Source: an uncultured Flavobacteriaceae bacterium (lineage in GTDB: Bacteria; Bacteroidota; Bacteroidia; Flavobacteriales; Flavobacteriaceae). Taken from it: a stretch of DNA of 64,000 nucleotides. The stretch spans positions 248,001 through 312,000 of the forward strand of contig CANLRK010000003.1 of assembly GCA_947493535.1 (NCBI GenBank). The letters are read 5' to 3'. The notes below the pieces were generated by a model. It searched no databases. It saw only the letters and a program-made list of their open reading frames with translations, and was not told the DNA's origin. A program made the position numbers and the translations under genes. Below are positions 7,774 through 16,375 of the stretch, piece after piece; position 1 is the stretch's first letter; each line of letters begins with the position of its first letter.

Positions 7774-8721
7774 TTAGCGCATTTTTGCTTGTTCGTCAAA
7801 GTTAAAACCATTTAAAAGTGCTTTTACGTCCATTTTTTTCTTTCCAGGTAGCTGTAATACTAGTAACTCAATATACCCATTTTTAACAGCTACTTTTAGT
7901 GAGTTTTTATGAGCTATAATTGTTCCTGTTTCTAGTTGATGGTTTTCAATAATTTTTGCTGCCTCATAAATTTTAACAGCTAAAGTGTTATTGTTAACGT
8001 AAAGTTCAGTCCATGCAGCAGGATAAGGGCTTAAACCTCTTATTTTATTGTATATACTATCAATGCTTAGACTCCAGTCAATTTTACAAGTGTGTTTATG
8101 TATTTTATAAGCTGTTTTAATGTCAGGAATATTTGGTTGTATATATGTGCTTATAGTATTGTTTTCAATAGCTTTTACTGTTTTGAGCACTAAGCTACTT
8201 CCTTGTAACATTAGCTTATCGTGTAAGCTACCAGCATTTTCAGTTGGTGTAATGTCAACTTCTTCTTGCATAATGATTGCACCAGTGTCTATTTTTTCAT
8301 CGATGAAGAAAGTTGTGATACCGGTTTTTGTTTCACCATTAATTAGAGCCCAGTTGATAGGTGCAGCACCTCTGTAATGTGGTAATAAAGAAGCATGTAA
8401 ATTAAAAGTACCGTATTCTGGCATATTCCAAACAACCTTTGGAAGCATTCTGAATGCAACTATAATTTGTAAGTTAGCTTGTAATGCTTTTAACTCTTCT
8501 ATAAATGAATCATCTTTTAAATTGGTAGGTTGTAGAATTGGTAAGTTTTCTGATAGTGCATACTTTTTTACGGCAGATTGATTAACTTTTTGCCCTCTAC
8601 CAGCTGGACGATCAGGAGCTGTAATTACTCCTACTATATTGTAGTTGTTGTCTATTAATGATTTTAAGGTAGCTACAGCAAAATCTGGGGTACCCATAAA
8701 TACAATTCTTAGTGCTTTCAT
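7774..8721 (-). CDS. fmt: Methionyl-tRNA formyltransferase
   Basis: A 315-aa enzyme that formylates Met-tRNA(fMet) with 10-formyl-THF before initiation. The N-terminal formyltransferase domain starts 'LRIVFMGTPDFAVATLKSL', with the active-site segment 'NLHASLLPHYRGAAPINWALINGE' and 'FIDEKIDTGAI'. The C-terminal tRNA-contacting OB-fold domain follows ('GLSPYPAAWTEL'). Length is normal for the family. It is monocistronic by spacing, with a -7-like element TATTTTTA at 8744-8751. The 3' region (to 7574) has only a weak AT-rich hairpin near 7729-7751, so termination is unclear. Confidence 0.97.
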   Translation of the reverse strand: MKALRIVFMGTPDFAVATLKSLIDNNYNIVGVITAPDRPAGRGQKVNQSAVKKYALSENLPILQPTNLKDDSFIEELKALQANLQIIVAFRMLPKVVWNMPEYGTFNLHASLLPHYRGAAPINWALINGETKTGITTFFIDEKIDTGAIIMQEEVDITPTENAGSLHDKLMLQGSSLVLKTVKAIENNTISTYIQPNIPDIKTAYKIHKHTCKIDWSLSIDSIYNKIRGLSPYPAAWTELYVNNNTLAVKIYEAAKIIENHQLETGTIIAHKNSLKVAVKNGYIELLVLQLPGKKKMDVKALLNGFNFDEQAKMR

Positions 8722-8776
8722 ATTTAAAATGGTGTTTTTTTAGTAAAAATACTGTTGTCAGTGTGTATATAATATT

Positions 8777-8817
8777 AAAAAAATCATTTTAAACAATACT
8801 GTTTTAAAATGATTTTT
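8777..8817 (-). terminator. Terminator of the DUF349 gene
   Basis: AAAAATCATTTTAAAC-aatact-GTTTTAAAATGATTTTT, a 16-bp stem with one bulged base, 25 nt after the DUF349 stop. Confidence 0.85.
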
Positions 8818-8839
8818 AAAGTATAGGTAAAAAGAGTTT

Positions 8840-10720
8840 CTATTCAAACAAGTTTTTTACATGCTGTAATTTCTCTTCCCAAATGGTTAGTTGTTTTTTC
8901 TGCAAAGCAATATTTTTATGAACGTCCTTTACTAACGGGTTGTCAGCTTTAGCATTGGCAAAAAAGCCTAAGTTGTTTTCAAGTTGATTGATTTCATTTT
9001 TAATTTCGTCAAGTTTACGCTTTACATAAAGTAATTCGTTTTCTAAGGCTTTTTCATCCCCTTCAAGCGTACTAACTTTATTGGTGTATTTAATTAATTC
9101 AGCCTCATGTTTATCCATGTCGAGCTGACCAAATAAATTATCAATTACTTTATTGAATGCATCGTTAATTTTCTTTTTGTTTCTAGGGACGCGTCCTAAA
9201 GTTTTCCAATGAGATATGTATTCTTTAATAGTGTTTATTTTCTCTTGGTGACTACCTTCTAGGGTAATGTTTTTAATAGTTTCTAAATATGCTTCTTTGG
9301 CATTAAGGGCTTCCAGTTCTACTGCGTTTGCTGCATCTCTTTTTGCATGAAGCCTGTCAAAATAATGGTTACAAGCGCTTTTGAATTGTTTCCATATTTT
9401 ATCACTATCCTTACGTGGTACATGTCCAATAGTTCTCCAATCGGCTTGAATTTTTTTCATAAGAGGAGTGGTTGCAGCAAAATCATCACTATCCTTATTG
9501 TCTTCGGCAATAGTAATTAGCGTAAGTTTTTTATTTAAGTTTTCTAGCTGTTCTTTTTTAAGTGATTTATAAAAAGTGTTTTTATTTTTATTAAAATCGC
9601 GTACAGCTTGTTTAAAACTACCCCATGTTTTTTCAGTTACTTTACTTGGTACTTTTCCTGCTTTGAAAAAAGCTTCACGTAAAGATTCTATTTGTTTTAT
9701 TTTTTCTTGCCAGCCTTTGTGTGTTGTAATATTTTCTTTGCTTATTTGTTGAATTTTATCAATAAGCTCATTTTTAACAGCTAGGTTGGCTTCGTATACT
9801 TTGTCAATTTCTGCATAGTAAGCTTGGCGTTTATGGTGTATCTCTTTAGTGGCGGCACTAAATTTATCCCAAATTGCCTCTCTATGTTCTTTGTCAACAG
9901 GACCTATGTCTTCTTTCCAAGTTTTGTGTAGTAGTTGCAATTCTCTAAAGGCATATAATACATCGTTGTGTTTTGCTAATTCTTCAGCTCGGGCAACTAT
10001 TTTTTGTTTTTCTTCAAGATTGTGTTTGAAATCAAGGTCACGTAAATCTCTGTTTAAATGTAAAAAATCATAAAAACGTTCCACATGGTGGTGGTAGGTA
10101 TTCCATACGGTATTGTATCTGTCGCGTGGTATTGCTCCTGCTGCTTTCCACTTTTCTTGAAGTTCTTTAAAATGTTTATAGGTGGTATTAATATCCTCTT
10201 CAATATTTATGAGATTTTTAATTTCTTCAATAATTTGGTTTCTATTACTTAAATTATGTTTTAAGTTTTCTTCTAAATTTTTATAATACGCATTACGTAA
10301 ACTTCTGTATTCCTTGTAAGCTTTATTGAAGTGATTTTTTGCGGTAGAATTATAATGAAAATCAATGCTATTACCGCCATCAGCAATAAAAGCTTCTTTT
10401 TTAGTTTCAATTAATTCGTCGTATTGATTGTTAAATTCTTCTTTGATTAGATTAACTTGCTTACTGATAGCTTGAATAGGGTGGTTTTTAATTAAAGAAT
10501 TTAATTCTTCAACCAAAGCGTCCATATTCATTGAATGATAATCTTTAGTTTCAACCTCATGCCTTTTAGCATTTTCATTATCTTCTGCGTCTTCGGCATT
10601 TTCATTTTCAATTTCAGATAAAGCATCATCTTGAGATGAATCATTACTTGTTGTTTCACTAGTAGATTGAGTGTTTTCTTGTAATCCTTCTGCTTCGTGC
10701 AGGTTATCCGTTTCAGACAT
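8840..10720 (-). CDS. DUF349 repeat protein
   Basis: A 626-aa, highly charged, mostly helical cytosolic protein. After an acidic low-complexity N-terminus (about 1-60, rich in E, N, D, S) it carries several DUF349 repeats, each ~70-75 residues, recognisable by 'FKELQEKWKAAGAIPRDRYNTVWNTYHHH', 'LHKTWKEDIGPVDKEHREAIW', 'KIQADWRTIGHVPRKDSDKIWKQF' and 'YISHWKTLGRVPRNKKKINDAF'. The C-terminus is coiled-coil. Function is unknown in Bacteroidota. It is monocistronic, followed by its own terminator. A -7-like element (TATCTTTC at 10795-10802) lies 75 nt upstream. Confidence 0.93.
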   Translation of the reverse strand: MSETDNLHEAEGLQENTQSTSETTSNDSSQDDALSEIENENAEDAEDNENAKRHEVETKDYHSMNMDALVEELNSLIKNHPIQAISKQVNLIKEEFNNQYDELIETKKEAFIADGGNSIDFHYNSTAKNHFNKAYKEYRSLRNAYYKNLEENLKHNLSNRNQIIEEIKNLINIEEDINTTYKHFKELQEKWKAAGAIPRDRYNTVWNTYHHHVERFYDFLHLNRDLRDLDFKHNLEEKQKIVARAEELAKHNDVLYAFRELQLLHKTWKEDIGPVDKEHREAIWDKFSAATKEIHHKRQAYYAEIDKVYEANLAVKNELIDKIQQISKENITTHKGWQEKIKQIESLREAFFKAGKVPSKVTEKTWGSFKQAVRDFNKNKNTFYKSLKKEQLENLNKKLTLITIAEDNKDSDDFAATTPLMKKIQADWRTIGHVPRKDSDKIWKQFKSACNHYFDRLHAKRDAANAVELEALNAKEAYLETIKNITLEGSHQEKINTIKEYISHWKTLGRVPRNKKKINDAFNKVIDNLFGQLDMDKHEAELIKYTNKVSTLEGDEKALENELLYVKRKLDEIKNEINQLENNLGFFANAKADNPLVKDVHKNIALQKKQLTIWEEKLQHVKNLFE

Positions 10721-10876
10721 AGTAAGCGTTGTTTTTGTTTTTACGTTACTTAAGTTTTTTTTGTTTGCCTAAGTAACTAAGTCATATTCAAGCCGAAAGA
10801 TAATGAAACCCTAATAAAAATACCAAATTCATAAAACTAAAAATACGAGTTAAAGCTAGTGTACTATTAGAAGTGA

Positions 10877-11632
10877 CTATTTATGCCAGATTTTCCACGC
10901 TTTCTCTGCTTGTAGCTCTAACATTTTTAAGCCATTACATGTTATAGCACCTTGCTGTTTTCCTTTTTTTAAAAAAACAGTTTCGCTAGGGTTGTATACT
11001 AAGTCGTATAATAAATGTTTGTCTGTAATTGCGGTATATGGAACATCCGGAAAATTTTCGGTGTTTGGATAAGTTCCTAATGGAGTGCAATTTATTATAA
11101 TTTGATGTTCGGAAATTATTTTATTGGTGAGCGAACTATAGTTGTATGCTTGTTCAGTTTTTCGAGATACAAATTGATAAGGGATTTCTAATTTTTTTAG
11201 TGTATAAGCAATTGCTTTAGAAGCTCCGCCAGTACCTAAAATTAACGCTTTTTGATGGTGTTTTTGTAATAGAGGGAGTAATGATTTCCTAAAGCCATAT
11301 TCATCAGTGTTATAGCCTTTTAGATTTCCTTTTTTAGTAATTTTTATGGTGTTAACAGCGCCGATACGTTGTGCTTTGCTACTAATTTTATCTAGGTACG
11401 GAAAAATAGTTTCTTTATAAGGAATAGTTACATTTAAGCCTTTTAAGTTAGCGGTGCTTTTTATAATATGAGGAAATGCTTCTATAGAAGAAATGTCGAA
11501 ATTGGTATAGTTGCAATAAAGTAACTTCTCGGTTTTAAATTTTTCAGAAAAATATTGTTTGGAAAAGGAATAGGAGATATTTTTTCCTATTAAACCATAC
11601 TGTTTATATGTTTTTTCTTTCTTTAGTTCCAT
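10877..11632 (-). CDS. aroE: Shikimate dehydrogenase
   Basis: NADPH-dependent reduction of 3-dehydroshikimate in aromatic amino acid synthesis. Motifs include 'YGLIGKNISYSFSKQYF' (substrate serines), 'LKGLNVTIPYKETI' with the catalytic lysine, the nucleotide-binding loop 'ALILGTGGASKAIAYTL' and 'NCTPLGTYPN'. About 251 aa. I start at the second methionine of the ORF track (MELKKEK...) because the homologous part begins right after it; the track start at 11641 is three codons longer. Either way the start lies inside the 3' end of the upstream DUF368 gene (overlap about 29 nt), indicating translational coupling. Confidence 0.93.
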   Translation of the reverse strand: MELKKEKTYKQYGLIGKNISYSFSKQYFSEKFKTEKLLYCNYTNFDISSIEAFPHIIKSTANLKGLNVTIPYKETIFPYLDKISSKAQRIGAVNTIKITKKGNLKGYNTDEYGFRKSLLPLLQKHHQKALILGTGGASKAIAYTLKKLEIPYQFVSRKTEQAYNYSSLTNKIISEHQIIINCTPLGTYPNTENFPDVPYTAITDKHLLYDLVYNPSETVFLKKGKQQGAITCNGLKMLELQAEKAWKIWHK

Positions 11633-12620
11633 ACCATTCAAGAATTACAATTAATAAAACACCAAGTGTTACAAAGCCTATAGCGCTTAAAGTTTGATTG
11701 TTTAGTTCGGGAATAAACCTTTTATATCCTTCAACTATTTTTTCATGTTGACTATCTAATAAAAAAGCACCGTTGTTATTGGTCTTGTAAATAGTGTTTT
11801 TCCATGGCCATACTACTCCTAATGAACCTATAATAAATCCTTTGATTATAGCTATGGTTTGTAGTTTGTATTTTTGTAATAAATGATTCATAAGATGCGA
11901 GAAGCTCACCATTCCAGTAACGGAACCTGCAGTAAATACAGCAAGCACTTGAAGCATACGTAACCTTGCCGCATCATGTATAAAATTATAGTTACCTGTT
12001 AGTAGTTCCTTAATAGTGTCGTACAAAGCGTTAACAGAATCAATTAATAGAAGCACATAATTACCTATAAGAATTAAAATAAATGAACCTGATAAACCTG
12101 GTAGTGTCATACCAGCAACACTAATAATACCACATAAAAAAACAAATAAAAGATTATCATTTTCAGTAGCAGGCTCCAGAAAACTAATTCCCAAGCCTAC
12201 AATTATTCCTAGAGTTAGAAAAGAAACTGAGGTGAGGTTCCATTTTTCAAAACGCTTACTGACAGAATATATTGAACCTAATATCATACCGAAAAAGGCA
12301 CTCCATACGTATAATTTGTAATGAATTAATAAATAATCTAAAAGCTTAGAAATGGTAAAAAAACTAATTAGCATTCCTAAAATTATAGCAGCTAAAAAAG
12401 AACCATTTATGTATGAAAAAAATGGCTTGAATTTACCTGTAAAAAGTAGTTTAAGAGCTGTTTTGTTTATACGTTGTAAAGAGTAAATAAATTCTTCATA
12501 AAATCCTGCAACAAAAGCTACAATGCCTCCAGAAACACCAGGTACTTTGTTAGCAGCTCCCATAGCAATTCCTTTAAAAATAAGGAGTATATAATCAAAG
12601 GTGTTTCTTGCTATTTTCAT
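11604..12620 (-). CDS. DUF368 membrane protein (PopT-like undecaprenyl-phosphate transporter), copy 2
   Basis: A 338-aa polytopic inner-membrane protein of the DUF368 family, whose studied members (PopT) return undecaprenyl phosphate across the membrane. Two internally related membrane halves each carry a Pro-Gly-x-Ser-Gly motif: 'GAANKVPGVSGGIVAF' near the N-terminus and 'MTLPGLSGSFILILIGNY' in the middle. About 8 hydrophobic segments can be counted. It starts on the last base of the upstream copy 1 (12620 shared) and overlaps aroE downstream. Compared with copy 1, it shares the same fold and motifs but is clearly diverged, so this is an old duplication. Confidence 0.9.
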   Translation of the reverse strand: MKIARNTFDYILLIFKGIAMGAANKVPGVSGGIVAFVAGFYEEFIYSLQRINKTALKLLFTGKFKPFFSYINGSFLAAIILGMLISFFTISKLLDYLLIHYKLYVWSAFFGMILGSIYSVSKRFEKWNLTSVSFLTLGIIVGLGISFLEPATENDNLLFVFLCGIISVAGMTLPGLSGSFILILIGNYVLLLIDSVNALYDTIKELLTGNYNFIHDAARLRMLQVLAVFTAGSVTGMVSFSHLMNHLLQKYKLQTIAIIKGFIIGSLGVVWPWKNTIYKTNNNGAFLLDSQHEKIVEGYKRFIPELNNQTLSAIGFVTLGVLLIVILEWYGTKERKNI

Positions 12621-13552
12621 TAAATATTTTTTTCTCCTATTTTTTCAAGAAGTATAATGCTTAAGAAACCTGCTAGCATTAGGCTTATGGCAAATAAAAT
12701 TTGTGGGTCGGTTTGATATAACTCGGCATAAGTGTTTGGAAATATACTTTGTTGTAGAACAGGAATAATGTTTCCTTTACTGTCAACGCGAGTGGTTAGG
12801 GTTTCTTTCCAAGGCCAAATTTTATTTAATGACCCTATAATAAATCCAGTTAAAATTGCTAAAGTGGTATTTTTATAATTATTAAATAACCATTTTAATA
12901 GTTTGCTAAAACTTAGTAATCCTGTTATTGCTCCAGCAACGAATATAAAAATATGTTTAATGTTTATGTCGTGAAATGCTGTACTTAATGTTTTGTACGC
13001 ACCTAGAAGTACTAAGATAAAAGCACCAGAAATTCCGGGTAATATCATAGCGCAAATAGCTATTGCAGCAGCAATAAAAAGAAAAAAGGGATTGTTGTTG
13101 TTAGCTAACGAAGGTAGAGTGGTAATGTAATAGGCCAAAAAAGCGGCGCCACACAGTGCTAGAATACTAATAATATTCCAATTAGTTACTTGTTTTGCAA
13201 CAAAAATAATACTAGCTAATACTAGCCCAAAAAAGAAAGCCCATATAAGAATTGGGTGGAATTCAATTAAATATTTTGCTAAACGCATAAATGATACAAA
13301 GCTTATAAAAATACCAATAAGTAAAGCTAATAAGAAGTTACCGTTTACTTGTTTCCAAACAGCTTTAACACCATCTTGTTGTAATGTTTTTAGTAATGAA
13401 AAGTTTATTTGGCTGATAGAAGAAATTAATTCTTCGTAAATACCAGAAATAAACGCGATTGTTCCGCCGGAAACTCCAGGTACTGCATCGGCAGCTCCCA
13501 TAGCCATTCCTTTAAGAGTTATAATTACGTAGTCGAATATTTTTCTTTGCAT
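12620..13552 (-). CDS. DUF368 membrane protein (PopT-like undecaprenyl-phosphate transporter), copy 1
   Basis: A polytopic membrane protein, ~310 aa, of the DUF368/PopT family (C55-P recycling for peptidoglycan and O-antigen synthesis). Motifs are 'MAMGAADAVPGVSGGTIAF' and 'MILPGISGAFILVLLGAY'. I place the start at the ATG of 'MQRKIFDYVI' (13552), not at 13576, because a perfect -7 element (TAACTTTG, 13574-13581) covers the longer start. It is the first gene of a tightly packed operon: copy 1, copy 2 (1-nt overlap), aroE (overlap). Copies 1 and 2 align along their length. Confidence 0.9.
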   Translation of the reverse strand: MQRKIFDYVIITLKGMAMGAADAVPGVSGGTIAFISGIYEELISSISQINFSLLKTLQQDGVKAVWKQVNGNFLLALLIGIFISFVSFMRLAKYLIEFHPILIWAFFFGLVLASIIFVAKQVTNWNIISILALCGAAFLAYYITTLPSLANNNNPFFLFIAAAIAICAMILPGISGAFILVLLGAYKTLSTAFHDINIKHIFIFVAGAITGLLSFSKLLKWLFNNYKNTTLAILTGFIIGSLNKIWPWKETLTTRVDSKGNIIPVLQQSIFPNTYAELYQTDPQILFAISLMLAGFLSIILLEKIGEKNI

Positions 13553-13573
13553 GCTGTTAAGTAACGTTACGAG

Positions 13574-13581
13574 CAAAGTTA
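13574..13581 (-). promoter_or_regulatory. -7 element of the DUF368-DUF368-aroE operon
   Basis: TAACTTTG on the minus strand, 21 nt upstream of the ATG at 13552. It overlaps the longer ORF-track start and so argues against it. Confidence 0.7.
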
Positions 13582-13610
13582 ATTTATTTCTGAATACTTA
13601 TAAATGAAAA

Positions 13611-13645
13611 AGCTGGTAATTTTATGAGTGCGAAAATTACCAGCT
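13611..13645 (-). terminator. Terminator of the TPR gene
   Basis: AGCTGGTAATTTT / AAAATTACCAGCT, 13-bp perfect stem, 9-nt loop, followed by TTTTTC on the minus strand, 25 nt past the TPR stop. Confidence 0.9.
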
Positions 13646-13670
13646 AAAGTTGTTTTTGGGTTTGTAATTA

Positions 13671-15056
13671 TTATGGTTTATTGATGAGTTCTTGCACCGA
13701 TTTTCTTTTGTAAATTTCGTTAAAAAGCTCTTCAAAAATAATAATATATTCCTTGTTATTGCGTAGTGCGTTAACCAAGTGGTATTGACCTTTTTGAATT
13801 TCATGAGCTAAATAATATAGACCTGCTAAGCGGTATTCTATTTCAGCTTCGTCTGGATAAAACTCTAAACCTTGTAGTAAATTTTGAATGGCGGCATCAT
13901 ATTCACCTAAAACCATTAAAATATCTGCTCTGTTGGTCCAAACCTCAATTTCATAGTTTCCTAATTCTATTACTCTTTGGTAGCCACGTTCAGCTTCTTC
14001 GTAAAAGTTTAAATGAAAGTTTATTTGGGCATATCTTTTCCAGTAAGAAATATTCTCGCCATCTATTTCAGTAGCCTTATTTATATAGTATAATGCTTTC
14101 TGATAGTTTTTTTGACGGAAATAAAAATCAGTAATGGCTTGCCATCCTTTGTCTAATAAAGGATCTTCATGCACTGTTTTATAGTAGTACTGTAATGCTA
14201 GGTCAGTATTGTTTAATTTTTCGTAGCATTTTCCAATACGTAAGTACGCAAAAGAAGTTGGGTCATCAAACTCTAAAGTTATAAGGTAGTTTTCTATGGC
14301 TTCATTATATCTTTTAAGTTTTTCAAGCACTTTACCTTTTTCAAAATAAGCGCCTATAAAAGTATCGTCAGAAATTATAGCAAAATCAAAAGCAGCTAAG
14401 GCTTTTTTGTAGTCTTTTTTATGTAAATATTGTTTTCCTAATTGATGCCAACCTATTTCCGAGTACGGATTCATGTCAAGGAATTTATTAATAAATTCGA
14501 TGGCTTCATCAGGTTGTTCTAAAAAGTCAAAGCAATATATAATATTGTATAAAGCAGCATAATCATGCTTATCCAATTCAATACATTTTTTGTAACATTT
14601 TTTTGCAGTTTCAAAATCTTCAAGATATAAATATTCAACACCTAAAAGCGAATAAACATCTACTTTTTCATCGGTCATATCTAATGCTATCTTAAGTATA
14701 TCAATAGCTTTTTTGTGTTGGTCTCTTTTTGAGCATATTGTTGCTTTTTGAATAAATATTTCTTCGTTATTGGGGTCTAATAAATAAAGTTTATCCAAGC
14801 ATTTATCGGCCAAATCTAATTTGTCTTCAAAAATGTATAACTCTACCTTAAAAAGCATTAAAGTAATTGAGCTAGGGTGTTGCTCTAAGCCAATTTTAAT
14901 GGCCTTTTTAGCTAGCGCCACTTTACCATTTTCTAGGTAGTGCTGAATAATGTTTTCAAACTCGACAGAATCGAAAAAGATGACATTATTGGTTTTAAGC
15001 ATTTTTTCAAACTTGGTAATGGAGAAGTTATATTCGTCATCATGGCTTAATTGCAT
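13671..15056 (-). CDS. Tetratricopeptide repeat protein
   Basis: A 461-aa protein made almost wholly of tandem TPRs (about 11-12 by eye) with the 34-residue spacing visible in 'KAIDILKIALDMTDEKVDVYSLLGVEYLYL', 'YNEAIENYLITLEFDDPTSFAYLRIGKCYE' and 'YDAAIQNLLQGLEFYPDEAEIEYRLAGLYY'. No signal peptide, so a cytosolic scaffold is inferred. The same gene sits near OstA-like and DUF349 genes in flavobacterial genomes as I recall. It has its own -7-like element (TAACTTTA, 15077-15084) and terminator. Function unknown. Confidence 0.92.
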   Translation of the reverse strand: MQLSHDDEYNFSITKFEKMLKTNNVIFFDSVEFENIIQHYLENGKVALAKKAIKIGLEQHPSSITLMLFKVELYIFEDKLDLADKCLDKLYLLDPNNEEIFIQKATICSKRDQHKKAIDILKIALDMTDEKVDVYSLLGVEYLYLEDFETAKKCYKKCIELDKHDYAALYNIIYCFDFLEQPDEAIEFINKFLDMNPYSEIGWHQLGKQYLHKKDYKKALAAFDFAIISDDTFIGAYFEKGKVLEKLKRYNEAIENYLITLEFDDPTSFAYLRIGKCYEKLNNTDLALQYYYKTVHEDPLLDKGWQAITDFYFRQKNYQKALYYINKATEIDGENISYWKRYAQINFHLNFYEEAERGYQRVIELGNYEIEVWTNRADILMVLGEYDAAIQNLLQGLEFYPDEAEIEYRLAGLYYLAHEIQKGQYHLVNALRNNKEYIIIFEELFNEIYKRKSVQELINKP

Positions 15057-15179
15057 AGCATCTCGTTTTAGTTACTTAAAGTTACTATTATGATTAAGCA
15101 GTTTTACCGTAGGGCTGTATTACTTATTCACAAAATAGTTAACAGTGTTCCTTATACTAAAGTACAATAATTAAGCCAT

Positions 15180-16361
15180 TTAGTGTTTTAACTTGTTGAG
15201 AATGGTAGTTATTATGTGGCAACCTTCAATAATTTCTTGGTTAGAAATAGTTAGCGGAGGGGTTATACGAATAGCTTTGGGTTCAAATAGTAGCCAAAAT
15301 AAGAGTAATCCGTTTTCTTGACTTTTTAAAATAACTTGGTTACAAATTTCAGCATTATCAACCATAGCTGCTAGCATAAGCCCCTTACCTCTAATTTCTT
15401 TTATCAATGGGTGTTGCAAGTGTTTTCTGAACAGTTTTTCTTTTTCAAGAGCTTGCTGCATTAAATTACTTTCGGTAAGTTCTGATAGTGTGGCTAAGGC
15501 AGCTGCAGCTATAACAGGGTGACCGCCAAATGTAGTAATATGGCCTAGTTTAGGAGTGTCTTGTAGTAAATTCATTAGTTTTTCTGATGCTGAAAACGCA
15601 CCAATTGGCATGCCGCCTCCCATGCCTTTTCCCATAACCAATATGTCTGGAATACAGTTGTAATGTTCAAAGCCAAATAGTTTTCCTGTACGGCCAAAAC
15701 CAGGTTGTATTTCGTCTAATATTAACAGTGCGCCAACTTCTTTACATCGTTTTTTGACTAAGGCTAAATAATTGTTTTTTGGTTCAATAAAACCTGCGCC
15801 ACCTTGAATTGTTTCTAAAACTACTCCAGCAGTTTTGTGTGTTATTTTTGATAAGTCTGACAGGTTGTTAAAGCTAATAAAACTTACATCTGGTAATAAA
15901 GGTCTAAAAGCTTGTTTACGCTCTTCATATCCCATAATACTCATTGCGCCTTGAGTATTACCATGATAAGCATTTTTAGCCGCTATAATTTGGCTACGTC
16001 CTGTAGCTCTTTTTGCTAGTTTCATAGCGCCTTCTATGGCTTCGGTACCTGAATTAACTAAATAAGTTTTTTGTAAGGATTTTGGTAAGTGTGCAGCTAG
16101 TAATTTGGCTAATTGTACAGATGGTTTTTGTACGTATTCTCCATAAACCATAACATGTGCATACTTGTCTAGCTGAGTTTTAATAGCATTGGTTACACTT
16201 TGATGTTGATGTCCTAAGGTACAGGCGGATACTCCAGCAATAAAATCTAAATACTTTTTGTTGTTGGTATCGTAAATATAACTTCCTTTTGCATGAGATA
16301 TTTCTAAAGCAAGTGGGTGAGGTGTTGTTTGAGCTTGGTATTTAAAAAAATCTTTTTTCAT
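15180..16361 (-). CDS. Class III PLP aminotransferase
   Basis: A ~393-aa fold-type I, class III aminotransferase (family of acetylornithine, ornithine, 4-aminobutyrate and lysine aminotransferases). Motifs: 'HAKGSYIYDTNNKKYLDFIAGVSACTLGHQH' (N-terminal substrate region), 'NSGTEAIEGAMKLAKRATGR', 'LLILDEIQPGFGRTGKLFGFEH' (PLP ring aspartate) and 'DILVMGKGMGGGMPIGAFSAS' with the Schiff-base lysine. The exact substrate is not readable. I prefer the second Met of the ORF (start 16361). It begins about 14 nt after the OstA-like gene and is probably in its operon; no arg genes are nearby, so a biosynthetic arginine role is not supported by context. Confidence 0.92.
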   Translation of the reverse strand: MKKDFFKYQAQTTPHPLALEISHAKGSYIYDTNNKKYLDFIAGVSACTLGHQHQSVTNAIKTQLDKYAHVMVYGEYVQKPSVQLAKLLAAHLPKSLQKTYLVNSGTEAIEGAMKLAKRATGRSQIIAAKNAYHGNTQGAMSIMGYEERKQAFRPLLPDVSFISFNNLSDLSKITHKTAGVVLETIQGGAGFIEPKNNYLALVKKRCKEVGALLILDEIQPGFGRTGKLFGFEHYNCIPDILVMGKGMGGGMPIGAFSASEKLMNLLQDTPKLGHITTFGGHPVIAAAALATLSELTESNLMQQALEKEKLFRKHLQHPLIKEIRGKGLMLAAMVDNAEICNQVILKSQENGLLLFWLLFEPKAIRITPPLTISNQEIIEGCHIITTILNKLKH

Positions 16362-16375
16362 CAATTAATATACTT

